A stretch of DNA of 64,000 nt from Bugula neritina (taxonomy: Eukaryota > Bryozoa > Gymnolaemata > Cheilostomatida > Bugulidae): NCBI GenBank assembly GCA_964035545.1, contig OZ037768.1, positions 10,930,741-10,994,740 on the forward strand. Direction: 5' to 3'. Position 1 is the first letter of the stretch. Every line of letters begins with the position of its first letter. The notes beneath the pieces are model-generated. The model made no database searches and was not told the origin of the DNA. It saw only the letters and a list, made by a program, of their open reading frames with translations. A program made the position numbers and the translations under genes. Positions 35,594 to 47,800 of the stretch are shown here, one piece after another.

Positions 35594-38183
35594 TTAGTAA
35601 TTCCCACTAAATTCCTCAAGCCAGTATCTCACTGCATTTGCCAGAGTAGAAGCAAAGTTTTTCCTGTTTGGTAAACTGCTTCTGACATAAGAATTTGCTT
35701 CAACTTGCATTCCAAATACAGGAGCTGCCATAGAATATCTAAAATAACATAATATAAAGAAACTTCATTAGTTTTTCATGCCGCTATTTCAGTGCTGATT
35801 GGTTCGTGGATGCTAAATTCCAATTTTTTAAAACCTAATAACTGTCGGAACTTATTATTTCTGCCAAAGACAACCTACTATATTTCAACATTTCATTAAG
35901 AAAGTTTTTTGCAAACTATAATTTGCATGTAGCATGAATTACCAGCAAAATAATTATTGGAAAAATAATGATGTTGGTGAGAAAATGTATGTCCAAACTT
36001 GGATATCCATAACTATTTTGCATTTTCATTTGGCTATAAAATAATATTATTATTTAGTCCATAGTTTTACCATAAAGTTATCACAGCATGTTATTACAAA
36101 CATCATTAATTACAGCAAATATCAAGTATAAAATATGATGACATAAGAAACCGTTAGGAGTTGCTTACTCTCGCAGGCTATATCCTCCTCTATACCACTT
36201 CCCTGTTGACGACATCTGGTTAGTTGGAGATGGGACAACTCCAAAACTAGAATTATTTTCTATCAAGCCACCAATAGAATAGTTTCCTCGCACCAGATCT
36301 TCCAACGACTTGCCAGAAACGTTCACCAGATGTCCCAAGGAAGTTTGAGGTGCTTGGCTATTTGGTAGAGTAGGCTGTACCAGTCCTGAAGGTAAGTTGT
36401 TGTCTATTAGATTTCCAATTACAGTTTTGTTATTCCCTGCCTGAAATGATACAAAGTAGACAACTTTAAACAACTAATTCATTTGATCGCAACACATAAT
36501 TTGACCAGTGCTCTTAAAGAATAAATAGCATTGAGATTTTAAAACAAATACGACATGTTGGTTGCTGTTGGTGCACACTATTAGTAAACTCTTCCAGTGA
36601 GTTAGCACAGGAGGCTATACTTAGGCTCTTACAACCTTCATACTTCAATTAGCTTTTTGTTACATTAAAGCAAGTACGAGGACTTCATTCTTGCTACTAA
36701 ACTGCAGCTGAAACCTTGTATATTTACACAGAGCTCTAAAACAATCTATAAACACATCAACACTTAAGCAGTTGCAAGTGTCCAATAAGCATCTGTTGTG
36801 AATCACACTAGTGACCACTATTAGACTATTAGCAGCACTGCCTGAGCCTGAAGTATTTGGATACCAAGATTCATGAATTGGCACGGCGTAAGAAGTTTTC
36901 CTAGAAGCTTATAAAAAATCAGTTGAACACACAACAAAATTATGTGTCACAGTAGGATTTAATTAGAAATTCGAATAACCACTGAAATTTTAAAATTTTA
37001 GAAAAATTACTATTTGTTTTGACTATTTTATTGCAAGTTTACTCTAAAACGTGCCAAATGATCTCTTTATTTCCTGAGTGTGAAAGGTAAAGATCTGAAC
37101 CTAGTAATACCTGGCCATGTATGTCAATGTAGAAAACATTTCTGCTGCCACCATTGCTGCTGTTAACTATAGCTCCATGGATAAAGTCGTGGTACTCGTC
37201 ATAGACAATTTTGGCATTGCTCATTCCAAATGTTGCTTCATTAACCTCTCTGTTGACATCCACTCTTGATCTGTGCAGGTCACAAATGATTACATGTGGC
37301 CTCACTAAAAGAACAAACCTAATTGTAGAACAGCACAAGGTAGTTAATTTTACTAGTGATATTATAGGTCTTTAGTTGTAACATGTGCAATATATTTTAA
37401 AAACGACTAGAAACTGGGTTAAATCAGAACCTCTTCAAGTTAAGACAAACAGCAAAATGATTAACTGTTGAAAATATAGGTACTTTTGCAATTTCTTGCA
37501 TTTACATTGCTGTTGAAAATCACCAGCAAGAGAAAACAACTTTGAAACAAATATAAACTGTGTTCATGTATATAGTTGAGTGATGCTTACCACCATTCAT
37601 ACGAAGTTTAATTCTGTGAGCAAGTAACTTTGCAAGGGAAGAAGTATTTACATCAGCTATAACTCTTGTACCGCATTTATCTATAGAGGTGGTATCAGTG
37701 CAGTTGATGCTGTTATAAGCACATGTGTCATTAGCACTTATGTAACACCCGTTTCCATACCTCTCTCCATATCCTGCTGGCTTTTTATAGCCACTGTGAC
37801 CAGCAGTAATCACCACATCACTGTCTACTAGAAATGGCATGAGAATAAAGATGTAAGCATGTCATAAAATAGTCATTATTGATACACACCAGCATCATTG
37901 AGCTGCAGTGGAAAAGAAAAATACTCTATGAAGGGAGCCAGTTATAACATTCACTACAGCATAGCTATTTTTCTAAGATTTTTTCAAAGCACAGGCTTTT
38001 TAAATAATTGCTGCATATCTATAATACCTGTCACAGCACAGGGTAGTAATGGTTTTATGAGAGAGATGTACAAATGTTAAACTTACCATGACCAACTTCG
38101 TATCTCACCATACCAGATGCTGAATATTGAATTTCATAGCCCTGCACACTCAGTACAAACACCAAAATCAGCAGTAGATGCAT
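35594..38183 (-). CDS. Secreted N-formylglutamate amidohydrolase-like protein, 314 aa, 5 exons
   Basis: Exons 38183-38087, 37827-37591, 37304-37111, 36440-36169 and 35738-35594 sum to 945 nt, GT-AG and in phase, ending TAA. Residues 1-~16 (MHLLLILVFVLSVQG) form a signal peptide. Family motifs in order: VVITAGHSGYKKP (His43), RPHVIICDLHRSRVDVNRE (113-131), EYHDFIHGA, YIDIHGQ (171-176), a late VVPSPTNQ...WYRGGYSLREY (to 268) and a C-terminal helix ending EEFSGNY. These match the N-formylglutamate amidohydrolase fold, a zinc amidase related to carboxypeptidases; His43 and His174 are plausible metal or catalytic residues. Bacterial members work in histidine breakdown; a secreted animal form must have another substrate, perhaps an N-acylated peptide or matrix product (inference). 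Six Cys lie in or near residues 50-90, consistent with extracellular folding. Confidence 0.85.
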
Positions 38184-41100
38184 TGTAGTACCTTGGGAGT
38201 AGTACCTTATACACAGACCAAACAATAATGAATAATGCTAGCTACTGCTACTACCTTTTATATAAAATAAGTGTTAGATGACAGAGATGATAAGGCAAGG
38301 AATTGGCATATATAGCAAATATATTATTCACACTTGATTAAGTAAGCAGGTTTCATCACAAATATTTTGATATTAAACAGCTTCTCAACTTTAAACCTTC
38401 TCCATAATATCTATTTATTGTCCTCGTTCTAAATTAATGCCAGCTCACAATATAAGACAAATAATTCGTTACAGTGTGTATTGCAACATAGGAATTTTAT
38501 TTTATATTTCCAAGCTATAAGTAGTACTGTCTCATCATCAAACAACAAAACCAAAAGTTTGATTTTTTAAGTTCTTCATATTGTAAATCACAAGACTTAT
38601 GCCTCTCAGCTATAACCCTAACCCATGAAGCAGTAACTGTATAACTGTAAATATCCAGTGCTTTCAGGTATCAGGTTCTTGAGCAGGCCTACTGCTATTC
38701 CTATGGGTAGAGAGGTGATCTAGCAGCACTCTTACTTGTAAATTAACAAGGCCATCTATAAGCGCTTTGACCTGTACACTAAAAAGTTGAAAAATGATGT
38801 TTTATTTACTCAGAGACCAGAGTATTTCAATATTAACTGCTTACAAGTAAGCTTCATACTTTTTAAAAAACTCCAATGCTGGGAGCTCGAAAAATGCTAT
38901 GAATAAGTTATCCTGGAGTTGTCTTCCATTCCTAAGCTTGTGGCTACACTTCGGCTTACAATTTATGAATTACTTCATTTATTTATAAAATATTCTGTGT
39001 GGGCGGAAAATACTTGTAAATTGTTACAAAAATAGTTCTTGAATTTGACTGTTTGAACTAAAATCGAAACAAATTTAATTCATGTTAATCATGCATCTTC
39101 ATTGCATCACGAATTGTGTTTGTTTTGCAGCTGGCATTGTATAAATGTGGTTATTGGCTAGCTAGCATAATTTGCTGTAGCTAACATGGTTCTCTAATAA
39201 ACAAACACAAAATATTGAATCTTACAAATGAATCAACATAGTGAGGGGGCTAGTATAATTCACTGTGGCTAGTGTGATTTTTCGATAAGCAAACAAATAT
39301 ATTGAATCACTAAAAATTATGTGGGGGCTATGGATATTGTATTATATAATAAAATAATAATTTGCCTAAAGTTTCCCGGGTATTATAGTTATCTCACATA
39401 GCATATAAATTTGTTACGGATATTATACAGTGTGATTTTGAAATATAGACTCAGCTCCAAAAGTTCTAGTAGGCACATCAGAATGGAAACAGTAAATACA
39501 GTATTTTATAGATTCAGGGTACAAGTTTATTCATTCAACTTTTAAATTTGTAGACTTGATTATCAGCATGCAGTCATGAAGATGTCAACTGATAAATGTA
39601 TAAGCTTCTTTGGGGATTAGTAGTAATCTCTATAATAATCAGAGCAAATGATTTACTACCTAAAACGTAACAAAACACTTTTTTTCTTCTAGGAATTGTT
39701 GGGACAAATGTAGCTTGCAGTTTTTGGGAGGCAGTTGAGTTGAGTAAAAGCAGGTTTTGAAAACTTTTCTGTTGAAGTCATTTACTTAATCTGTTTTAAA
39801 AGTATAGACGGAAAATTAGTTAAAGATTATTCTTCGATTATTTTCATAGTGATTACACATACTGAAGTTATTTCTTATTTTCCTAATGTACATAATATGT
39901 GTATATATGTTTACTGTATGAATAAATTTATACAACATTGATTTGCAAGTCATTTTTACAAATTAGAAGCTAACAATAGCCTTTTACTTCTTGTAATAGT
40001 GAAATTTTACATAATGAAATAGGCCTGCTGTTGGAAGATTCATTTGCGTATTGAAGTTCATAAAATTTACAGTTGAATCGGGTGTGAACTACGGAAACTT
40101 TACAAACAAGAAGTGCCGGTAGTGCTAAAATTCTTAGCTTAATTCAGGTGACACAAATATTTATCCATATTTAGCACACTGAGTAGTTATTAAATTCTTA
40201 CCAGGCTATTAAATGGTTAATTTAATATTGATAGGGTGCGCCCTATTTACGTATATACATAATTAGCAAGTGATGAACCTTAAAAAGATATAGCAATTCC
40301 AGGAACCATGAATCTCAAGTAGACTTATTGGCACATGTTTTGTGCTGTTTCTGAGAAATTGAAAACCTGGCTAGATGCTGATTGTTTTTTTAGTATGTGC
40401 AAAAAATAGGATCTACAGAGTAAGGGTTTGTTAGATTGGCTTTACCATAGCGAGTTTAATTTTATTCCAAAAGCACAGGCTAACTGCATGTAATTTAGTA
40501 ATAATAATAAAGCATTATGAAACACAAATTTTATTTAATTAACTCAACTAAAGCTAATCCCTAAAACATTCCCATGTGAAAAATACATCGAAATTCTTAG
40601 AATTATTAATTTAATCATACAGATTCGGTATATGGAAGAGACGCTTTAGTGGTCAAGATTTAAATCACCCTAGCCAGGAGGAGTGGAAGTAGGAGCAGTG
40701 AAAACAGCAGCAATCGTACAACCAGCAAAACAACAGCAATACCACAATAATTTTTTTAGTAATTAACAGTTGAAAATTGAGTAAGCAAGTAAATTACCAT
40801 AGTAATTAGACCATCGACTTGAATGTAAAATTTTCAATTCTGTATGATGTTCTTTCAATAGTAAAAACAAACCTTATTTTAGCTATGCTGATTGTTACTT
40901 TCATATTGTGTACTATAAATAATATGTGGGCAAGTATTTAAATTTTTGTAGCTGGCCAAAACAGACAAGTAAAATAGTTACTGCTGCCCTGACAACTGTT
41001 GTAAAACTGTGCTTATAGAATATACTGTGACTAGTCTTGATCTTTAGGAGCCAAGTCACGGTAATGAAAATGCAACATTATTAATTGCATAAATGATAGG

Positions 41101-41262
41101 AAAGTAAGTAATAGCATATTTAGCGGCTTTATTAGGTTGTTTTGTTGTAAATCCTAAACAAATAAAATATTTGTATTCTCTCCTGAAATTTTTATTTTAC
41201 ATTAGTAAAAAACTGCACTAACCGGTTTGACTTATTTACAAGAACAGCCCATTAAAATAAAG
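38184..41262. other. 3-kb AT-rich intergenic region, no gene seen
   Basis: It begins with the probable promoter of the amidohydrolase-like gene: TATATAAAATAAG-type sequence lies near 38260, about 80 bases upstream of the ATG. The rest has no open exon with splice sites, no shared repeat and no strong palindrome that I could see. Confidence 0.4.
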
Positions 41263-41529
41263 ACTGTGTGAAATAGTAACTTTATTGTAATTGATACTTA
41301 TTAGTGATGAGATTAGAAAAAAATATAACTAAACATGTAGATTTTGATTAAAAAGAATAATATATATATTATATATATTATATTTGATACAAGTACTCTA
41401 TTAATGAAACTGACTAGACAAAGAAAGCCTTGTTGCACTGCAACTATTATAATATAAATGTTATGTATTGAAGGTAGAAAACATAAAAGAACACCCTTAA
41501 TGAGATACAAAATGTAACAATTTTAAATG
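41263..41529 (+). repeat. Dispersed repeat R3, copy b (partner 31017-31280)
   Basis: This is the second copy of the ~265-bp repeat, in the same orientation as copy a. It lies just beyond the 3' end of the Tudor/CS gene. Confidence 0.8.
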
Positions 41530-41810
41530 AAGTTTTTTTTCAGTGCTACGGATAAGTGAGTGATTCCTGCTAGGGTTAGGCTCTCGCTGATGACATACTA
41601 TCTTTTCCTTTTTAAGCCAAATTATATGCAAAATTATAATGTTTTTTCAATGTATTGAAATTCTTAGTCTAAACAGTAGCCAATTGTCTATATTATCAAG
41701 ACAACATAAGCTGCATATATATACACGTTGATATTACAGTGCTACTCTAACTAATGGAATCTTTATTCCTAATATGTATATAGTAGCAACAGTCAAGCCT
41801 CCCTGCAGGG

Positions 41811-44800
41811 TTAAATATTGAAGAAGTCATACCTGCAAAGTAAAGGAATAGATAAAGTAAGGAAAGATTTATCTGTAGTTTAGTGCATGATATTGAAATT
41901 GATACTTTCTAAAGCAGATCAAAAGACCAACAAGAGTTTGAGTTATAACTAATATAACTTAGCAGCCATATGTAGACCTTTAGACAGCTGCAGTAAACTA
42001 GTAGCAGTCAGCAATGCTCAACTGAACTGATGTAAATGTGAAACTCAAATGGAGGGCTCTTTATTAATAACGGTTAGAATAGCTGGAAAGTCGAAAAGTC
42101 AATTTTATCGTTTTTCAGGAATCTTTTCTAAAAACTAGACACACCGATTTTGGCTATGGATAATTAAACAAATTGCTCCAAAACATGACTGATTTTATTA
42201 TCTAAGCATGGATCTTATTTCTGAGAAATTAAAGCTTCAATGAACAAAATTGTAATGGGCGAAATAGAATATAGTTTGAGATTTTATTTTCCACTTTATA
42301 CTTTATAGAGTATTAAACACTAGAAACAGTGAAAGGTGTGCTCAACTCAATATTTCGGTCCTTTAAAAGTTGAAAATCTTATCTTGAAAACTTTGAAATT
42401 AATATAAATGACACAAATAGGCTAAATTCACAATTTCTATAATAGTCATATTTTCTTTGTGTAAATGAATAATATTTTTACAGGACAAAGTGTTACAACT
42501 GCTAGCATACTACGGAGATGAAGGAAACTATGAATGAAATGGGTGAATACTCACTGTGAACGATATGTCTCGTCGTATCGCTCGTCTGCCTCGTCACTTT
42601 CCTCTTCCTCTGACGTGGCAAACTCCTCAGCTGGAGGAGCTCTGAGAGAGACTCCTGTTGTTATACTCTCAAATGTCTGGTACTTCAGAGTAGGAGCTAC
42701 AAAATATACTCTTCAGTTATTGTAAGAGCAAACCTTCGCATATGCACAGCGAATAAATCACTAACACAAACTTAGCAGTCGTGTGCACAAAATCTAGAGG
42801 TCATGAATACCAGCAAATAAAATTAAATTTAGGCAAATTGTCAGTTCACATAAAAACAAAATTTTCTACATAATAAATAAACAAAAGAAAACAGATATAG
42901 CACCCGGCCCGATGTGGGTCTGTGACAGAGCCAATTTACGCAAGGTGAACAGAACACACCGGGTTTGATAAGAAAAGGAGACTGATTGTAGTCTATATGT
43001 GACTCATCATCAGAGCTGGTCACCATCAGATCCATGTGTGGCTGAACATATGATGGTTTCTGTAACATACGTGTGACTCATTGTGAGTGTCTCAACAAGC
43101 AAAGTACAGACAACTCCAACATATTCATCTCCAACAACTTCTAAATGGGTTGTGCTTCACAAGTAATTCAGTGACTTTATTACCTTTTATAATAATTTAT
43201 ATATACTAATTTTACAATGTTCATATACGAGTCTAACCATTGCAATCCAATATGTTAAGAATAGTAACTCTTACTACCATTATATTTATAATCATGGTGA
43301 TATGATAAGTAGCTATGGTGAAATGTATAAACTCATATTTGAGATATAATGAACATCTTGTGCTGAATCACTTGATGTAAGAAAATTCTAGAAGACTTTT
43401 GAAATTGAACAAGTGACATGAGCTGTTGTATTTGTCAGTATGCAGTAAATCAGAATAAATTAGTGAAATTATAAAACTTTTATGATTATGCTGACCCACA
43501 ATGCATCACATGTTTATAAATGATGTGTCAATGGCTCAAAAGTTATTCCTATTTATAATGCAAGAGCAGGTTTTGTTTAGATGAGAATTAACTACAGCAA
43601 CATGCTGAATAACATCAAATATGGCTGCCATTGAGTAACTTATAACAGAAGATGTAACCTTATAGCCAGCTTTCATTAGCTTAGACCAGAGAGCAGGAGT
43701 TTCCTTGTACAGAGCATACTTTATCTCAGACGCCAAGAGTTCCCTACGACTTCTCCTTGAAACTATCTTCTCATAAAGTGGCCCGAGTTTAAACTCGAAC
43801 TCTCCACACCTGCACATGCATATTGAATATAATATAGTGCAGTCTTGTTATATGACTATAACAAGAAAACATGCCTATTGAATGTAATATAATGCACTGT
43901 GGCATATTCTTATATGACTATATTGGTAAAAAATCATAAACTGCAGTGTTTTAGACTTTGATATCGCGTCTAAAGACTCATTTAGCTAATCAAATGAATG
44001 GCATGCAGCAGGTAGTATAACAGTGACTTACTCAAAGTGTAGTTTACCCTGCTTGTAGTTGAGTTTAGGAGGCGGAGTTAGATTAGATGCATTGTGAATC
44101 TGCACATGTATCATAAGAAATTGTGAGCACTCCCACCATAGAATTGGTGGAACCCGTCTGTAAAGTGCAGAATTTCAATGAGACAGTAGAGAATAAAATA
44201 TATTCAGAAAATTGAGAACTTCAATAACAAACACGAGACATAATGCGTAAAAAACTTGGAGCTAAAAACTTCCACAAGGATTCTACAAATTCTACGGTTC
44301 AGCGACTATCAACATAAAGCAAATAGCGCATGAATAGAATAGACAAGTGAAACACTAACTTTTCTTTAATAGGTTGCGCCTGATCTTTGCGTATTGGCTT
44401 CAGAAGTATGGTCTGTTTTTTCCTCACTGTTGCATTGTGAGATGAGCTATACGAAAGAATGCAAAACAAGATACACAACATTGTATGGGAACAAAAGACT
44501 GGGATGCAAAATTATTGCTCCTAGAAAATTGTTTAAATCAGAATCGCTTTGCTAAAAAAAACAACATAACAAGTTTAGATTGACTAAAGTTAAAAAATTG
44601 ATAATTATCTTAGATAGGAAAATTTATAATTTCTTTATAAATACTTCATACTCGTGTCTTTGAAATATAATAAATATAATTAATGTAACTATTTAATATG
44701 TAAACTTAATATAAGAATAACACAAGTAGGAGCAGACAATGCAGACAGCCACTCTGGTCGCACAAACTAATGTGCTGGTCATGATTGTCACCTACAAATT

Positions 44801-47800
44801 AGACACTACAACTAATGGATCTTATTTCTGGAGGAAAAATTACACAACAGGTCTGAAGGAGATACTGATAGGCAACTATGATATCTGCTTATTTGAAAGG
44901 CTAATGCTGTCCATAGAACAACACAGAGTCAGCAAAAATACACGTCCCTGTAATTTTGAACTGGAGAAATAGCTAGCTTTTAACTTTTCCATTTTTACTT
45001 TCTGCAAACCTGAATCTCAGATTACAGATTAGCTGGCAGTCACTTAGATCCAGTGAGCACTCAGCAGTGCTCTGGTTTGCCAGAGTTTTGTTAATGATAG
45101 AAACAAGTCAAACACCTGACCAAATGGGCCAAAATTGCTCTGCAGTTTATCCCCTGCCGATCCAATAGTTTAATTGCTCACCAGCTTTACCAACAAAGTA
45201 GCACAGTTGAGGCCTGCTAGAATGATGACTTTTCATTTTAAAAAACAAACATTTGTACCTAAAAGAAACTCTTATACTAACGCTTCGAGTAAAAATCTGT
45301 TCCCCCAACCAACATGGTTTGTTTTCTACATTCACATTATTTGTAAATGAAGAACATTATTACAGCATGAGCATTGTATGGCTGATTAGCCTCTAAATAC
45401 ATCACAATAGCAAGGTTACATGGTCAGCATTACATATGTACCTGGAGGAAGGTTGGACAGCAGATACACCCTCCGAGGGAGGAGGCTCATCTGGTTTGAT
45501 ATTAACAAGAAGGTTGATGCAAGCCTCCCTAGTTTGAGCATTCAGGCCTGAGTTCATGAGTCTATAATAAAATAAAGTAGAGAATATTTCACCGATGCTG
45601 AATAATGAATTGTATTGCAGTCGCTAAAATATTGCTAAAACAACTGGGAGAACGCTTACCGCTGCAACTTATCATGCAACTGTGTTGATTTGAGCATTGC
45701 TGTTGCTCCGGTGAGATTCTTGAGCATCACGTGTAGAGTCTTGGCACATGAACACAGAGCCTATAAGTAGAATAGAGTGATGGCTTATACAGCTAAACTA
45801 TTCCCAAAACATCAATTTTAGCAAGTTATTGGAAATTTCCTTACATTTTTAGAGAAAAGGTTTTACAGTCACAGCATGAATAAAGCGTTTAAAAGATGAA
45901 TGTTCAACTGCCTGTTAACTCACCCTCAATATTAATATTCAAATTAACCTAAATATTGCCAAGGTGATTACATAACATAATTAAATTTATATTAAGCATG
46001 TCCAATAGACCATGTAAAACTCAGCCAATCAGCGAAGTGTACCAGGTCAATGTCTTACCATTGTAACTGATATAAAATTCTGCAAGTTCAATTGCAAAAT
46101 GCATGCTTCTAAAAGCTAGTTGTGCAACTTTTTTTTCATGCATTATTTAATTTCATATCTTAAATTGATGACTCTTGAAATGAATTTTTAAAATGTCTAA
46201 ATTAAGTGTTTATAAAATGCAATTAAAAATTTCATGTCTAGAAAAATGACCTGGTACACTTTTGCAACTTAAGGCCAATTATTACATAACTGCCAGCTTA
46301 GTAGTTATTTGTTGTTGCAGCTTGAATGGGTTATTGTTTAGCATTGGAAGCTTGCAGTAAACATCTGTGAATTTGGTACATGACTTTGATTGGCTGGTTT
46401 TTGAATGGCCCTTTAGTATATGCATCTGGATGGCTAAGTAGTGTAGACTCCGCCTACATCTAGCTAATGTACAGTAGCCAATCCACAGTAGTATTACAAA
46501 ATTTCTGTTTAACAAATGAAATATTCTGGTCATTTGTCTTGTACTTTACAATAGTAAATATTCTATTCAACTAGAATGTTATTGTATGTGAGCCATGGGA
46601 ACTACTAAGAGGTTAAATCAACCACCCATGCTGGTAATATTGTAGCTCGCAGTAATAGCAAGTCCACACCATATAAATATACACATAAGCTATTATGTGC
46701 AGCTTATGAATGCTGAAATGACCCCATTTCTTACCTTCAATTTGATTAAAAAATTGTATTACATATTCTGCCACTTCTGCACCAGGAACTTGTTTTCCTT
46801 TTAAATTTTGAAAATAGTGGTCAGTTTCTGCAGCAGCCAACATCCACAATAAACAACGTAAGCTTTTAAATAAACTATAAATATATGAAATATTAGTGTG
46901 GAAACAATGTAATTTATTCATTGCTATGATGAAAAATTATAAGAATATTATATAAAAGCTAGATATAGATTTCTAGTAAAATGGCACAGGTAAAAATAAC
47001 ACATTTTTACTTCAAATTCTAAATTTCATCAGTCACCAATGGTGGCTGTAGATTACAGAGAGCACAGCAGACTATCATAATCATAATCATAAGGATGGTC
47101 AGCCCACTGAGCAAAATTCAACTCCAACCCTTCATTTGGGTTACCAATGCACAAAAGCATATAATGTAAGACGCACAAAAAAACAGTGGTTTTAATGAAA
47201 CATGTGAAAAAAGTGAACAGAAAACGTCTTCAACAGAGTCAGCTGATATAGAGCAACAGAACTCATCTGACAGCCATCCTCATAGTCAGACTTCATCAGA
47301 AGTAACTGAGTTACCAGAATCATCAACTACTCAGAAAAAAAGATCTGCACATTCTATTGATAGACGAAAATCAAAAGTTGGAAGAAAAGGCTCAAAAAGT
47401 TCCACGTTTAAACAAAAAGCAACTATTGAAAAAGTAAAAGTTTTTAAAACTTTCACCACTACAGATGAGCGAACTAAATTCTATACTGGAATTCCTACAC
47501 GTTCTCTATACTATTTTTTAGCAAGGTAAAAATTATGATTTTCTTATTGCAAAGATAGACTATGGTTTATTACAAATAAACAATGCAAGTCTCACTATGC
47601 TAAAATTTGTACATTGAATAAATTTGATGTGTAGTAAAACTGTCATTTTAATTAAATTTGTTGCAGTATGAGTGTATCATTTATACATTTCTTATTAAAG
47701 ATGTTGTTTTATGTAAGATATTCATAAATACCACAGCGGTCATCTGCATGCTTTGATTTATTTAGTTTAGGGTTTTATTTAAACAAGCAGCAGTCTTTTA

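Noticed and set aside
36660-36890. Candidate extra exon of the amidohydrolase-like gene (SYAVPIHESWYPN)
   Set aside because: It superficially resembles a family segment, but the neighbouring exons join in phase without it and the block ends in a long unrelated frame with no good donor.
44739-44972. 77-codon plus-strand ORF
   Set aside because: It lies in an intron of the minus-strand Tudor/CS gene, has no family resemblance, no splice context and no second copy.
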